From Natronococcus jeotgali DSM 18795 (lineage in GTDB: Archaea > Halobacteriota > Halobacteria > Halobacteriales > Natrialbaceae), in contig NZ_AOIA01000116.1 in assembly GCF_000337695.1 (NCBI RefSeq), positions 62,001-126,000 of the forward strand: DNA of 64,000 nt, written 5' to 3'. Shown in pieces: positions 26,236-35,118 of the stretch. Position numbers and translations under genes: made by a program. Every line of letters starts with the position of its first letter. Position 1 is the first letter of the stretch. Under the pieces are notes generated by a model. The model did not search any database, was not told the DNA's origin, and saw nothing but the letters and a program-made list of their open reading frames with translations.

Positions 26236-29160
26236 ATGAGTACGGAGACCGAGCGAACCGAGGAGCGGACGGGATCGTCCGTCCTCGGCTCGTGGGCGAA
26301 GTGGTACTACGTCCCCGTTCTCGGGGTCGCCATGCTGTTTATTTTCTGGACGCGGATCCAGTCGTACGGGGCCTTCGTTACCGAAGATGGAACGCCCGCG
26401 CTCGCGGGCGTCGACTCCTGGTACCACTGGCGAACCGTGCAGTGGACGACCGAGAACTACCCGTTCACGATGCCGTACGATATCTGGACCGGATTTCCCT
26501 CCGGCAGCTACGTCGGCCAGTTCGGCACCCTGTTCGATCAGCTCATCGTGACCGCCGCGATGGTCGTCGGGCTCGGCGATCCGTCACAGAGCACGCTCTA
26601 CGCGGTGTCGCTGCTCTCGGTGCCGGCGATGGCGGCGCTGGTCGCGATCCCCGTCTTCTACGCCGGTCGGCGCCTGGGGGGCACCGTCGGCGGCCTCGTC
26701 GCCGTCGTCGTGCTCGCGCTCGCGCCGGGGCAGTTCTTCGTGCGGTCGACCGTCGGCCAGCTCGATCACCACGTCGCCGAGGTCTTGTTCATGGCGATCG
26801 CCGTGCTCGCGATGATGGTCGCGCTGCGGGTCGCCGAGCGCGACCAGCCGATCTACGAACTCGTCGCCGACGGGGACTGGGCCACCCTTCGATCGCCGAC
26901 GGTCTACGCCGCGCTGGCTGGGATCGCGCTCACGCTGTACGTCTGGATCTGGCCGTCGGGCGTCGTCCTGATCGGCATCTTCGCGGTCTTTTTCGCCGTG
27001 CAGCTCTGTCTGGACTACGTCCGCGGCGTCTCCCCCGATCACGTCGCGTTCGTCGGCGCCGTCGCCCTCGGCGTAACCGCGATCGGGACGGCCCTGCTGA
27101 TCGAGGCGCCGGGAACGAGCGTCACGAGCTTCGGCTACCTCCAGCCCGGAACCGCGGCGCTCGTGGCCGTCGGTTGCCTGTTCATGGCGTGGCTCGCCCG
27201 CCGGTGGAACGCCCGCGGGTTCGACCGTCGCCTCTACCCGGTCGCGATCCTCGGACTCGTCCTCGCCGCGTTCGTCGCCATGTGGCTCGTGTTGCCGGAT
27301 TTCTACACCACCCTCGTCGGCAACCTCACGGGTCGACTGCTGCCGTTCAACCAGGACGCGGGGACGCTGACGATCCAGGAGGCCCAGCCGCCCGAGAACT
27401 TCGCCGATCACGTCTTCGGCGAGTTCGGCACCGCCTTCTACACGATGCTGGCCGGGCTGGTCCTGCTGCTCGCCCGGCCGCTGTTCGGCCGCGAGTACCG
27501 CGCGGAGTACACGCTGATCCTCGTCTGGTCGCTGTTCCTGATCAGCATGGCGGCGACCCAGGTTCGGTTCTCGTACTACCTCGTGCTCGCGGTCGCCGTC
27601 GTCAACGCCGCCTTCGTCGCCGACGTCGTGCGGCTGTTCGACCTCGACCTGCAGCGGAGCGCGCGGTCGCTTCGCGGGATCGAGACCTACCAGGTCATCG
27701 TCCTGCTCGTGGTCGTCCTGTTGCTGTTCGCGCCGCTGCTCCCGGTCGTCGCGGCCGACGACATGTCCGTGATCGACCGCGGCCAGGCGACGGGACCGCA
27801 TCCCGACGCGATGACGTGGGAGGCGTCGAACGACTGGCTCGAGTCGAACACCCCCGAGCCCGGTAACTACGGCGGCGCCGACAACGCCAGCGAACTCGAG
27901 TACTCCGGCACCTACGACTACCCCGAGGGCGGCGACTTCGACTATCCCGCGGGCGCTTACGGCGTCATGTCCTGGTGGGACTACGGCCACCTGATCACGA
28001 CCCAGGGCGAGCGGATCCCCCACGCGAACCCGTTCCAGCAGAACGCCGAGACCGCCTCGGCGTTTCTCACCGCCGAGTCCGAGCGCGAGGCCGAACTGAT
28101 CCTCGAGAACGTCGCGGCCGGCGAGTCCCCGCTGGACGACGGCGACGACGTCCGACCGACCGAGGAACTCGAGGCAGGGGTCGAAGAGAACGCCACCGAA
28201 CAGATGCGGTACGTGATGATCGACGACCAGATGGCCGGCGGGAAGTTCAGCGCGATCGCCACCTGGTCGGGCCCCGGCTACGGCCACTACGTCACGCCCC
28301 AGAACGTCGACGCCACCGAGCCGATCGACCGCGACGAGGTCGGCGAGCGGCTCGGATCGGTCCCCTACGACGACACGATGATCTCCCGGCTGTACTTCGA
28401 CGACGCCGCGGGGCTCGAGCACTACCGGCTCGTCCACGAGAACGACGCGCGGACGGTCGGCTTCGTCAGCTACGCGCTGATGAATCCCGAGACGGATCAG
28501 GTGGCGACCGACCGGAACGGCCAACCGCAGGTCGTGGTCAACCGGATGGCCGGCTCGCAAACCATCTCCCAGATCGAGGCGAGCCCGAACGCCGAGATTA
28601 TCGACCAGCGAACCGGCTCGGCGGTCAAGACCTACGAACGCGTCGAGGGGGCGACGATCACCGGAAGCGTCGACGGTCCCGTCGGGGAGAACGCGACCGC
28701 GACCGCCGAACTCGAGGTCGACTCCGGCGCCGACCGCGGCACGTTCACCTACGAGCAGGAGGTCGAGGTCGACGAGAACGGCAGTTTCGAGCTCACGGTT
28801 CCGTACGCGACCGACGACGAACTCGGCGTCGAGGACGGGTACACCGACAGCAGCGTCGAGGCGGTCGAGAACTACACCGTGACCGTCGACGGCGACACCG
28901 ACTACCGGGCCGAAACCGCGGTCCCCGAAACCGCCGTCGTCGAGGGCGACGCCGTCGAGATCGACCTCCAGGAGACGACCCTCGAGGAGGAGTCGGCGAG
29001 CGGGGACGACGCCGAGGCAGACGGCAACGAAACGGCCGGCAACGAGACCGCCAACGAGGGCGCGAGTGACGAACCCGCCGCGAACGAGAGCGCGGGCGCG
29101 AGCGACGAACCTGCAGAAAACGAAAGCGACGCCGCCAGGGTTGCTCAGGCGGCGGACTGA
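26236..29160 (+). CDS. aglB: Oligosaccharyltransferase AglB (STT3 family)
   Basis: 974 residues from the ATG at 26236. It transfers the dolichol-linked glycan to Asn in N-X-S/T sequons outside the membrane. About 13 hydrophobic segments occupy ~20-510. The first acidic metal/catalytic motif is GVDSWYH (Asp60), the second DHHVAE (Asp177-Glu182), and the sequon-binding WWDYG lies at 580-584 in the extracellular domain. A beta-rich region and a long tail rich in Glu, Asp and Asn close the protein. It is the terminal enzyme of the agl pathway whose other members lie upstream. Confidence 0.95.
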   Translation: MSTETERTEERTGSSVLGSWAKWYYVPVLGVAMLFIFWTRIQSYGAFVTEDGTPALAGVDSWYHWRTVQWTTENYPFTMPYDIWTGFPSGSYVGQFGTLFDQLIVTAAMVVGLGDPSQSTLYAVSLLSVPAMAALVAIPVFYAGRRLGGTVGGLVAVVVLALAPGQFFVRSTVGQLDHHVAEVLFMAIAVLAMMVALRVAERDQPIYELVADGDWATLRSPTVYAALAGIALTLYVWIWPSGVVLIGIFAVFFAVQLCLDYVRGVSPDHVAFVGAVALGVTAIGTALLIEAPGTSVTSFGYLQPGTAALVAVGCLFMAWLARRWNARGFDRRLYPVAILGLVLAAFVAMWLVLPDFYTTLVGNLTGRLLPFNQDAGTLTIQEAQPPENFADHVFGEFGTAFYTMLAGLVLLLARPLFGREYRAEYTLILVWSLFLISMAATQVRFSYYLVLAVAVVNAAFVADVVRLFDLDLQRSARSLRGIETYQVIVLLVVVLLLFAPLLPVVAADDMSVIDRGQATGPHPDAMTWEASNDWLESNTPEPGNYGGADNASELEYSGTYDYPEGGDFDYPAGAYGVMSWWDYGHLITTQGERIPHANPFQQNAETASAFLTAESEREAELILENVAAGESPLDDGDDVRPTEELEAGVEENATEQMRYVMIDDQMAGGKFSAIATWSGPGYGHYVTPQNVDATEPIDRDEVGERLGSVPYDDTMISRLYFDDAAGLEHYRLVHENDARTVGFVSYALMNPETDQVATDRNGQPQVVVNRMAGSQTISQIEASPNAEIIDQRTGSAVKTYERVEGATITGSVDGPVGENATATAELEVDSGADRGTFTYEQEVEVDENGSFELTVPYATDDELGVEDGYTDSSVEAVENYTVTVDGDTDYRAETAVPETAVVEGDAVEIDLQETTLEEESASGDDAEADGNETAGNETANEGASDEPAANESAGASDEPAENESDAARVAQAAD

Positions 29161-29196
29161 GTTCGGCGACGCCTCGCCGCCCCGACGCCGGACGGC

Positions 29197-30357
29197 CTAC
29201 CGAGGATCGCCGTCGGGCGAGGCGAGCGCCCGGAACGCGAGCGTCGGAAACCGGGGGACGACCGTGCTCGGACGTCGCCCGCTCCCGCTCGTCGACAGCG
29301 GGACCCGCTCGATGACCCCTCTGTCGGCGAGTTCGTACAGGAACCGCTTGACCGTCCCGGCCGTGAGCCCCGACCGCTCCGCGATCTCCGCGGCGACCTC
29401 CCGGATCGGGCGGTCTGCGGCGTCGACGTCGATCAGCCCGCACAGCACCCGCTGGCGGGTTTCCGACAGCGAGAGCGCTCGATCGACGTGGACGCCGGGC
29501 TCGGGAACGTCCTCCATCGCCGCCTCGAGGTGCGATCGCTCGATCCGGTCCGCGCCGTCCTCGACGGCCAGCAGCGTCGCTCCGAACAGCGCCGCGAGCG
29601 CGTCGTGGGCGTTGCCGTCGGCCCAGATCGCGACCTCGCGGACGGTCTCGTGGTCGAGCGTCCCCGCGGTCAACCCAGTCGAGGTGCGGTCGGTGACGAC
29701 GTCGGCGAGCTCGTGGTGGCGGTAGGTCGGAACGGTCACCGTCGTTCCCGCCCAGTCCTCGGGCTCGGTCTGGCCGACGGCGACCGTCGCAACGGCGTCG
29801 TCGACCGGTTCGACGAGCTCGCGCACGCGACCGTACGAGAGCGACTCGGGCTCGTCGTGGTGGTCGATCGCGACGACGGCCCGCCGATCGGGCCGGGAGA
29901 AGCGGGTTCGGAGCCGCTCTCGCAGGGCGTCGGTGCCGACGCCGCTCTCGGGGACCGCGTCGTTCGAGACCATCGAGAGCACGGCCCGGTAGAACGAGAA
30001 GGGGCTTCCGACCCGGCGCGCGTCGACGTAGACGAACCAGGTCACGGCCCCGGAACTGCCGGCCCTGGTCGTCGTCCCGATCGACCGCGTCGGCTCGCCC
30101 AGTCGAGCGTTCAGCGCGTCGAAAAGCGCCGTGACGACCGCCGAGGTGCCGGACCCGGCGGGACCGACGACCGCCGCGGGCTCGGGCAGGTCGTCGTCGA
30201 ACACCGGCTCGAGGGCGTCGAGCAACTGCTCGAGGACGGGACCTCGCCCGACCGGTTCCGAGCGGTGGACGACCGGGCTGAGGTGGTTGCGGTTGACGAC
30301 GATCCCGCTCGTCCGGTGTGCGGATCGCCGTCGTGCGATGCGTTCCGCGAGGTTCAT
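29197..30357 (-). CDS. Orc1/Cdc6-like AAA ATPase with non-canonical P-loop and winged helix
   Basis: 386 residues. The start MNLAERIARRR overlaps the glpC stop as TAATG. GPVLEQLLDALEPVF is followed by VVGPAGSGTSAVVTALF (Walker A with Thr in place of Lys), WFVYVDARRVGSPFSFYRAVL, VVAIDHHDEP (a Walker-B-like segment), and a C-terminal winged helix around 310-370. The layout follows Orc1/Cdc6 proteins, but the missing P-loop Lys makes ATP hydrolysis doubtful, so a DNA-binding regulator is at least as likely as an initiator. No ORB-like repeat was seen beside it. Converges on aglB. Confidence 0.75.
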   Translation of the reverse strand: MNLAERIARRRSAHRTSGIVVNRNHLSPVVHRSEPVGRGPVLEQLLDALEPVFDDDLPEPAAVVGPAGSGTSAVVTALFDALNARLGEPTRSIGTTTRAGSSGAVTWFVYVDARRVGSPFSFYRAVLSMVSNDAVPESGVGTDALRERLRTRFSRPDRRAVVAIDHHDEPESLSYGRVRELVEPVDDAVATVAVGQTEPEDWAGTTVTVPTYRHHELADVVTDRTSTGLTAGTLDHETVREVAIWADGNAHDALAALFGATLLAVEDGADRIERSHLEAAMEDVPEPGVHVDRALSLSETRQRVLCGLIDVDAADRPIREVAAEIAERSGLTAGTVKRFLYELADRGVIERVPLSTSGSGRRPSTVVPRFPTLAFRALASPDGDPR

Positions 30358-31718
30358 TATCGCTCCGCGCCGACGAGCGCGGCCTCGAGCACCTCGAGAG
30401 TGTGGGTGATCTCGTAGCCGGTTCCGTGGCCCATCTGCATCGAACAGGTCGGACACTCCGTGAGACCGGTCGTCGCTTCCGCGTCCTCCATGTGCTCGAA
30501 CATCTCCTCGCCGATCTTCATGGAGGTTTCGTAGTTCTCCTCCTTCCAGCCGTACGTTCCCGAGATCCCCGAACAGGAGTCGCCGACGTCCTCGACGTCG
30601 ATCCCGTCGATCGCGCTCAGCACCTCGACGGTCTGACCGTCCAGTCCCTGGTTGCGGGCGTGACACGGCGCGTGGTAGGCGAACTCCCCGTCGACGGCGG
30701 TGCCCTCGAGCTCGCCTTTCAGGTCCTCGTGGACCCGCAGGTACTCGACGGCGTCCCAGGTGTTCGCGGCGACGTCTTCGGTCCCCTCGAAGTCGAACAG
30801 CTCCGGGTACTCCTGGCGGATCGACATCGAACACGAGCTACAGGAGGCGACGATATCGGCGCCGTTCTCGATCGCGTCGGCGAGCTCCCGGACGTTCGTC
30901 TCGGCGGCCAGACGGGCGTCCTCGAGCATCCCGTTGGCGAACATCGGCGTTCCGGAACAGGCCTGCTCGGGGACCATGACCTCGTAGCCGAGGTGCTCGT
31001 AGACCCGGACGAGCGCCTTCGCGACCTCCGGCGTGTTGTAGTTCGAGTAGCAGCCGTGGAAGTACGCGATGCGCTTGCGGGGGTTCTCGACGTCCTCGCC
31101 GCGCTCGGCCCGCGCGGCCCGCGCCCGCTCCCTCGAGGTGTCGTTGCCGCCGCGTTCGGCCCACCAGCCGCGGAACGTCTGGGTCGCGAACTCGGGGAAC
31201 TCCCGCTCGCCGGTGATCCCCATCACCTTCTCGCCCATCCACTGCGTCACGGAGAGTCCCATCACGAAGTTCGCGGTCCGGGGGAAGGTCGCGGCGATCG
31301 GCGCCAGCTTCCGGTAGTTCGAGAGCATCCGGTTGCGCCAGTACTCCCGGGAGAGCTTGCTCATGTTCTCCTCGACGTACTCCGCCCGCGCGGTGTTGTG
31401 CATCTGCGAGAGGGGTACCTCGGAGGGGCAGGCACTGTCGCAGCGCATGCAGTTCGAACACTTCATCACCGAGTCGTCGATGTCGTGGTCGGACTGGCGC
31501 TTGAGCCGCCACTGCTCGGGGCCCTGGAACTTCGGCCCGGGGAACTCGTCGTCGACCTCGGCGACGGGACAGTTCGTATCGCAGGTCGAGCACTTGTAGC
31601 AGTTGTCGGCGCCCGGCCGAAGGTCCATCTCCTCGGCCTCGGGGAACACCTCGATCGGCTCGAACCCCTCTTCCTCGCCCGGTACGTGATCGTCCATCGG
31701 TCGTTCTGCGTCGCTCAT
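30357..31718 (-). CDS. glpC: Anaerobic-type glycerol-3-phosphate dehydrogenase subunit C
   Basis: 453 residues. Two ferredoxin-type clusters: CYKCSTCDTNCP near 40-51 and CSNCMRCDSACP near 87-98, followed by two CCG-type domains (YFHGCYSNYN, ASCSSCSMS, and CHARNQGLDG, EECPTCSMQ-like CPTCSMQ). It probably passes electrons from GlpAB to the quinone pool at the membrane. It starts with ATGA overlap to a 32-codon ORF, preceded by a GGTGA ribosome-binding sequence, and ends in TAATG with the Orc-like gene. Confidence 0.93.
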   Translation of the reverse strand: MSDAERPMDDHVPGEEEGFEPIEVFPEAEEMDLRPGADNCYKCSTCDTNCPVAEVDDEFPGPKFQGPEQWRLKRQSDHDIDDSVMKCSNCMRCDSACPSEVPLSQMHNTARAEYVEENMSKLSREYWRNRMLSNYRKLAPIAATFPRTANFVMGLSVTQWMGEKVMGITGEREFPEFATQTFRGWWAERGGNDTSRERARAARAERGEDVENPRKRIAYFHGCYSNYNTPEVAKALVRVYEHLGYEVMVPEQACSGTPMFANGMLEDARLAAETNVRELADAIENGADIVASCSSCSMSIRQEYPELFDFEGTEDVAANTWDAVEYLRVHEDLKGELEGTAVDGEFAYHAPCHARNQGLDGQTVEVLSAIDGIDVEDVGDSCSGISGTYGWKEENYETSMKIGEEMFEHMEDAEATTGLTECPTCSMQMGHGTGYEITHTLEVLEAALVGAER

Positions 31719-31813
31719 CGAATCACCTGGGTAGATCGCGCTCGCTCGTTCGTCTCGTTCGCGTCGCTCGAGTCAGCCGTCGCAATTGTCCTCGCCGCTT
31801 CGGTCGCGCTCAT
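31715..31813 (-). CDS. 32-codon linker ORF between glpB and glpC
   Basis: The ATG at 31813 overlaps the glpB TGA as ATGA; the ORF runs 32 codons (MSATEAARTIATADSSDANE, then TNERARSTQVIR), and its TGA overlaps the glpC ATG as ATGA. It exactly fills the 91-bp glpB-glpC gap. The peptide is polar with no domain or signal. The coding frame may serve only to carry ribosomes from glpB to glpC, or it may make a real microprotein. Confidence 0.5.
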   Translation of the reverse strand: MSATEAARTIATADSSDANETNERARSTQVIR

Positions 31814-33096
31814 CTGCTCGCCTCCGCGCCGGCGCGCCCGCCCGCGACGTATCCCGTCGCGAGTGAGACCCCGGCGCCCGACTTCTCGGCCGCGTAGTCG
31901 TAGCCGCCAAGCACCGCGCCGGCAGCCCGCAGGTTGGAAAACTCGGGCTCCTCGTCGGCGTCGAGGGGTCGCAGCTCCCGGTCCGGAACGACGCCGAACC
32001 GGGCGTACGGTTGCTCGCCGAAGACGTCGTCGACGAACCAGTCGTAGCGGTCGTCGGCGTGGGGAACGTGACAGTCGAAGATCGGCTCGAAGGCGCGATC
32101 GCGCTCGCTGCGAACGCCCTTGCCGACGAGCCCGCCCGTCGCGAGGACGTACTGGCCCGCCTCGTGGGGAATCTCCTGGCCGTGGCGGTCGACGAGTACG
32201 TGATCGATCGTACCGTCGTCGTCCGTCTCGTAGCCGACGACCGGGACCCCCGAGACGACGCGCACGCCGGCGTCCTCGAGGGCCTCGTACAGCAGGTCCT
32301 CGAGGCGCATCCCCGGCAGGCTCGGCGGCCCCATCGGCACCTCGAAGACGTCGGCGCCGAGCCGATCGGCCAGCTCCGCCCGCACCTCGTCGGCGAACTC
32401 GTCGCCCAACAGCGCTGGAAAGCCGACGCGGCTCTCGCCCTCGAGATGGGGTTTTACGGTCGCCGCGAGCGCCTCGCGGGCGGACCGTTCGCCCGCGGCC
32501 GTCTCGACGGGCTCCTCGCGGTCGAGCAGGTGGGCGTACCGCGTGAGCTTCGCGTCGTCCCGGACGATCCCGGGGAACCGCAGGGTGACCCCGCGGGCCG
32601 CGAAGGGCGCGCCCGCGGCCTCGAGGTGGGAGGCCGCAAGCGGCGCGTCGAAGTCGGTCAGCGTCTCGAAGCCGACCAGCAGCGTGTCTCGGGGATCGCT
32701 CGCCAGTCCGGCGGCCGTCGAGACCGGGTACCGGGCCGTCGGTTTGACCGTCCCGCCGTGGGTCGGAACGAGGGCGTTCGCGTCCGTGTGATCCCCCGCG
32801 TAGGCGTCGCCGGCGACCTCGTCGAAGAAGGAAAGCGCCTCCCGGACCGCCTCGGTGCCGACCCGTCGGTAGGGGTGGCTCTCGGGGAGTTCCTCGAGTC
32901 GGTCGAACGGGTCGACGATCGGGCCCTCGCCCTCGTGGGTGTACCCCAGCACGTCGATCAGTCCGCTGGCGTTCCTGAGGGTGCTTTGCTTGTGGGTGAC
33001 CAGTCGAACGTCGGCGCCCTCCTCGGCCGCGGCGAGCGCGGCGGTCGCGCCCGCGATCCCGCCGCCGATCACGAGGACGTCGTCGCTGATCGCCAT
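31810..33096 (-). CDS. glpB: Glycerol-3-phosphate dehydrogenase subunit B
   Basis: 428 residues from the ATG at 33096 (a GTG three codons earlier at 33105 is possible). FAD/NAD-binding fold: DDVLVIGGGIAGATAALAAAEEGADVRLV at the N-terminus, and GQYVLATGGLVGKGV and FSNLRAAGAVLGGYDYA near the C-terminus. FMN/flavin subunit of the membrane-associated GlpABC complex. Start and stop codons of glpA and this gene are essentially contiguous. Confidence 0.9.
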   Translation of the reverse strand: MAISDDVLVIGGGIAGATAALAAAEEGADVRLVTHKQSTLRNASGLIDVLGYTHEGEGPIVDPFDRLEELPESHPYRRVGTEAVREALSFFDEVAGDAYAGDHTDANALVPTHGGTVKPTARYPVSTAAGLASDPRDTLLVGFETLTDFDAPLAASHLEAAGAPFAARGVTLRFPGIVRDDAKLTRYAHLLDREEPVETAAGERSAREALAATVKPHLEGESRVGFPALLGDEFADEVRAELADRLGADVFEVPMGPPSLPGMRLEDLLYEALEDAGVRVVSGVPVVGYETDDDGTIDHVLVDRHGQEIPHEAGQYVLATGGLVGKGVRSERDRAFEPIFDCHVPHADDRYDWFVDDVFGEQPYARFGVVPDRELRPLDADEEPEFSNLRAAGAVLGGYDYAAEKSGAGVSLATGYVAGGRAGAEASR

Positions 33097-33097
33097 C

Positions 33098-34810
33098 TCA
33101 GTCACCCCCCGACCGCCGGCGCGACGAGGGCCGCACGCTCGAGTCGCCCGAGTCGAACGCGCCGTAGTCGACCGCTTCCGTGTGGCTCGCGGGATCGTTG
33201 TCCCGGTTCATCGTCGTCGCGTGCAGGGCGTAGTTGAGCATCGCCTGGGAGAGTTGCTCGCCCCAGAGGGCGTGGCGCTCGCCCTTCCAGCGCTCCTGGA
33301 ACAGTTCGTCCAGGGCCTCTCGAGTCGTCGCCTCGTCGTACTCGGGGTGGAGCTCGTTGGCCATATTTTGACAGCAGAACCCGCCCTGGCAGTTGCCCAT
33401 CGACGCGCGGGTACGGATGCGAACGGCGTTGAGGTCCGATCCCGACTGGTCGATCGCGTCCTGCACTTCGGCCCGCGTAACGCCCTCGCACTGGCAGACG
33501 ACGGGGTTCGGCTCGTCGGTCTCGAGGACCTCCTGGGACCGACTTCCCAGCCGCTGTTTGCTCCGGCGGGCGATCGGCGAGCGCAGCCCGAAGTCGTCCA
33601 TCCCCTCCTCGAGGACGGCGAGGTTCTCGCTGCCCGGCAGGGCCTCCTCGGCGGTCGCACACGAGGCTCGAACGCCGAGTTGCTCGCAGACGTGGTTCGA
33701 GATCTCCTCGGCCATCGCCCGGTAGGTGGTAAACTTCCCGCCGACGATACTGGACATCCCCGAGACGCCGTCCCGTTCCTCGTGATCGAGCAGGAAGAAA
33801 TCGCGCGTGATGTCGGTGGGATCCGTCGTCCCTCGGCCCGGGGGCTCGTACAGCGGCCGCACGCCCCAGAACGAGCGAATGGTTCGGGCCTCCTCGAGGA
33901 TCGGCACGAGCTCGGAGAGCGTGTCGATCATCATGTCGACCTCCCACTGCTCCTCGGGGTAGTCGTCGGGGTCCGTGACCTCCTCGTCGGTCGTCCCGAG
34001 GATCGCGGTCGTCTCGTGGGGGACGACGATGTCGGCGTCGCCCTTCGGCCGACAGCGGTTGATGACGGTGTCGACCTGGCGGACGTTCATGATCGTCATC
34101 ACGCCCTTCGAGGGGCGAACCTCGACGTCTAAGTCGGCCATCGCACCGATCTGGCCGGCCCACGCACCCGTCGCGTTCACGACGTACTCGGCGGTGATCT
34201 CCTCGGTCGTGCCGGGCGTCCCGTGGGTTCGCTTGCCGGGACCGGACTCGTGGCGCACCTCGACGCCGTAGATGTCGTCCCCCTCCCGGAGCAGGTCGAT
34301 CACTTCGGCGTGGGTCTCGATGCGCGCGCCGTAGTTCTCGGCGTCGACCGCGTTCGCGACGCACAGGCGGAACGGATCGACCGCGCCGTCGGGGACCTGG
34401 ATCGCCCGCTTGACGTCCTCCGCGAGGTAGGGTTCGACCTCGCGGGCCTCCCGCCCCGAGAGGACTCTCGCGGGGATGTCGCAGTCCCGACAGCCCTCGA
34501 GTTTCTCCCGGAAGTAGTCGTCCGGGTCTTCGGGGCGTTGAACGAACAGCCCGCCGGTGGTCTCGACGCAGTGGCCGGCGATCTCCCGGAGGATCTCGTT
34601 TTCCTCGATGCACTCGACCGCGCTGGCCTGATCCGAAACCGCGTAGCGTCCGCCGCTGTGTAGCAGGCCGTGCATCCGGCCCGTCGTCCCGTCGGTCAGA
34701 TTGCCTCGCTCGACGAGCGTGACCTCGACGCCGCGCATCGCCAGATCCCTGGCGATACCGCAGCCGGTCGAGCCGCCCCCGAGTACGAGAACCTCGGTGT
34801 CGTGTGCCAT
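33098..34810 (-). CDS. glpA: Glycerol-3-phosphate dehydrogenase subunit A
   Basis: 570 residues. FAD-dependent oxidation of glycerol 3-phosphate to dihydroxyacetone phosphate. [17 protein letters not shown] is the dinucleotide-binding motif; [13 protein letters not shown] and [16 protein letters not shown] are family signatures. Near residue 435 a BFD-type [2Fe-2S] domain begins ([12 protein letters not shown] ... [10 protein letters not shown]). First gene of glpA-glpB-ORF-glpC-Orc-like; a TAAAATAAA TATA box (34842-34850, minus strand) precedes it. Glycerol is a major carbon source for haloarchaea. Confidence 0.94.
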   Translation of the reverse strand: MAHDTEVLVLGGGSTGCGIARDLAMRGVEVTLVERGNLTDGTTGRMHGLLHSGGRYAVSDQASAVECIEENEILREIAGHCVETTGGLFVQRPEDPDDYFREKLEGCRDCDIPARVLSGREAREVEPYLAEDVKRAIQVPDGAVDPFRLCVANAVDAENYGARIETHAEVIDLLREGDDIYGVEVRHESGPGKRTHGTPGTTEEITAEYVVNATGAWAGQIGAMADLDVEVRPSKGVMTIMNVRQVDTVINRCRPKGDADIVVPHETTAILGTTDEEVTDPDDYPEEQWEVDMMIDTLSELVPILEEARTIRSFWGVRPLYEPPGRGTTDPTDITRDFFLLDHEERDGVSGMSSIVGGKFTTYRAMAEEISNHVCEQLGVRASCATAEEALPGSENLAVLEEGMDDFGLRSPIARRSKQRLGSRSQEVLETDEPNPVVCQCEGVTRAEVQDAIDQSGSDLNAVRIRTRASMGNCQGGFCCQNMANELHPEYDEATTREALDELFQERWKGERHALWGEQLSQAMLNYALHATTMNRDNDPASHTEAVDYGAFDSGDSSVRPSSRRRSGGD

Positions 34811-35118
34811 CCCTTCGTCCGTACCTCGCGCTCCTGTCTCTTTATTTTATCGCAGACCTCGTACCGGCAGTAACGCCCGAGCGACCGCCGATCGGTGCGG
34901 GGCGGACCGATATCCGCTCCACGAGGAGATTCCGACGGTATATCGACGATCGGACGGATACCGAGACGATTCGGGTCGGATCGTACATATTACTTCGGCG
35001 CTAACGTAACAGCTATATTATAACTTCGGCAACGTTTATAATGATCGTAGGAAATGTTTACCAGTAGAATGCGATCGTCAGTAAAGACATCGCTCGGAGC
35101 GAGACGGGGTGACCACCA
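34811..35118. promoter_or_regulatory. glpA-glpK divergent control region
   Basis: 308 bp without a gene. A minus-strand TATA box for glpA lies at 34842-34850; a plus-strand TTTATAAT for glpK at about 35035-35042 implies a leader of roughly 50 nt with GGGGTGA ahead of the ATG. The octamer ACTTCGGC occurs at 34992-34999 and 35023-35030, 31 bp apart (three helical turns) and each followed by AACGT, just upstream of the glpK TATA box. Likely activator or repressor sites. Confidence 0.5.
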
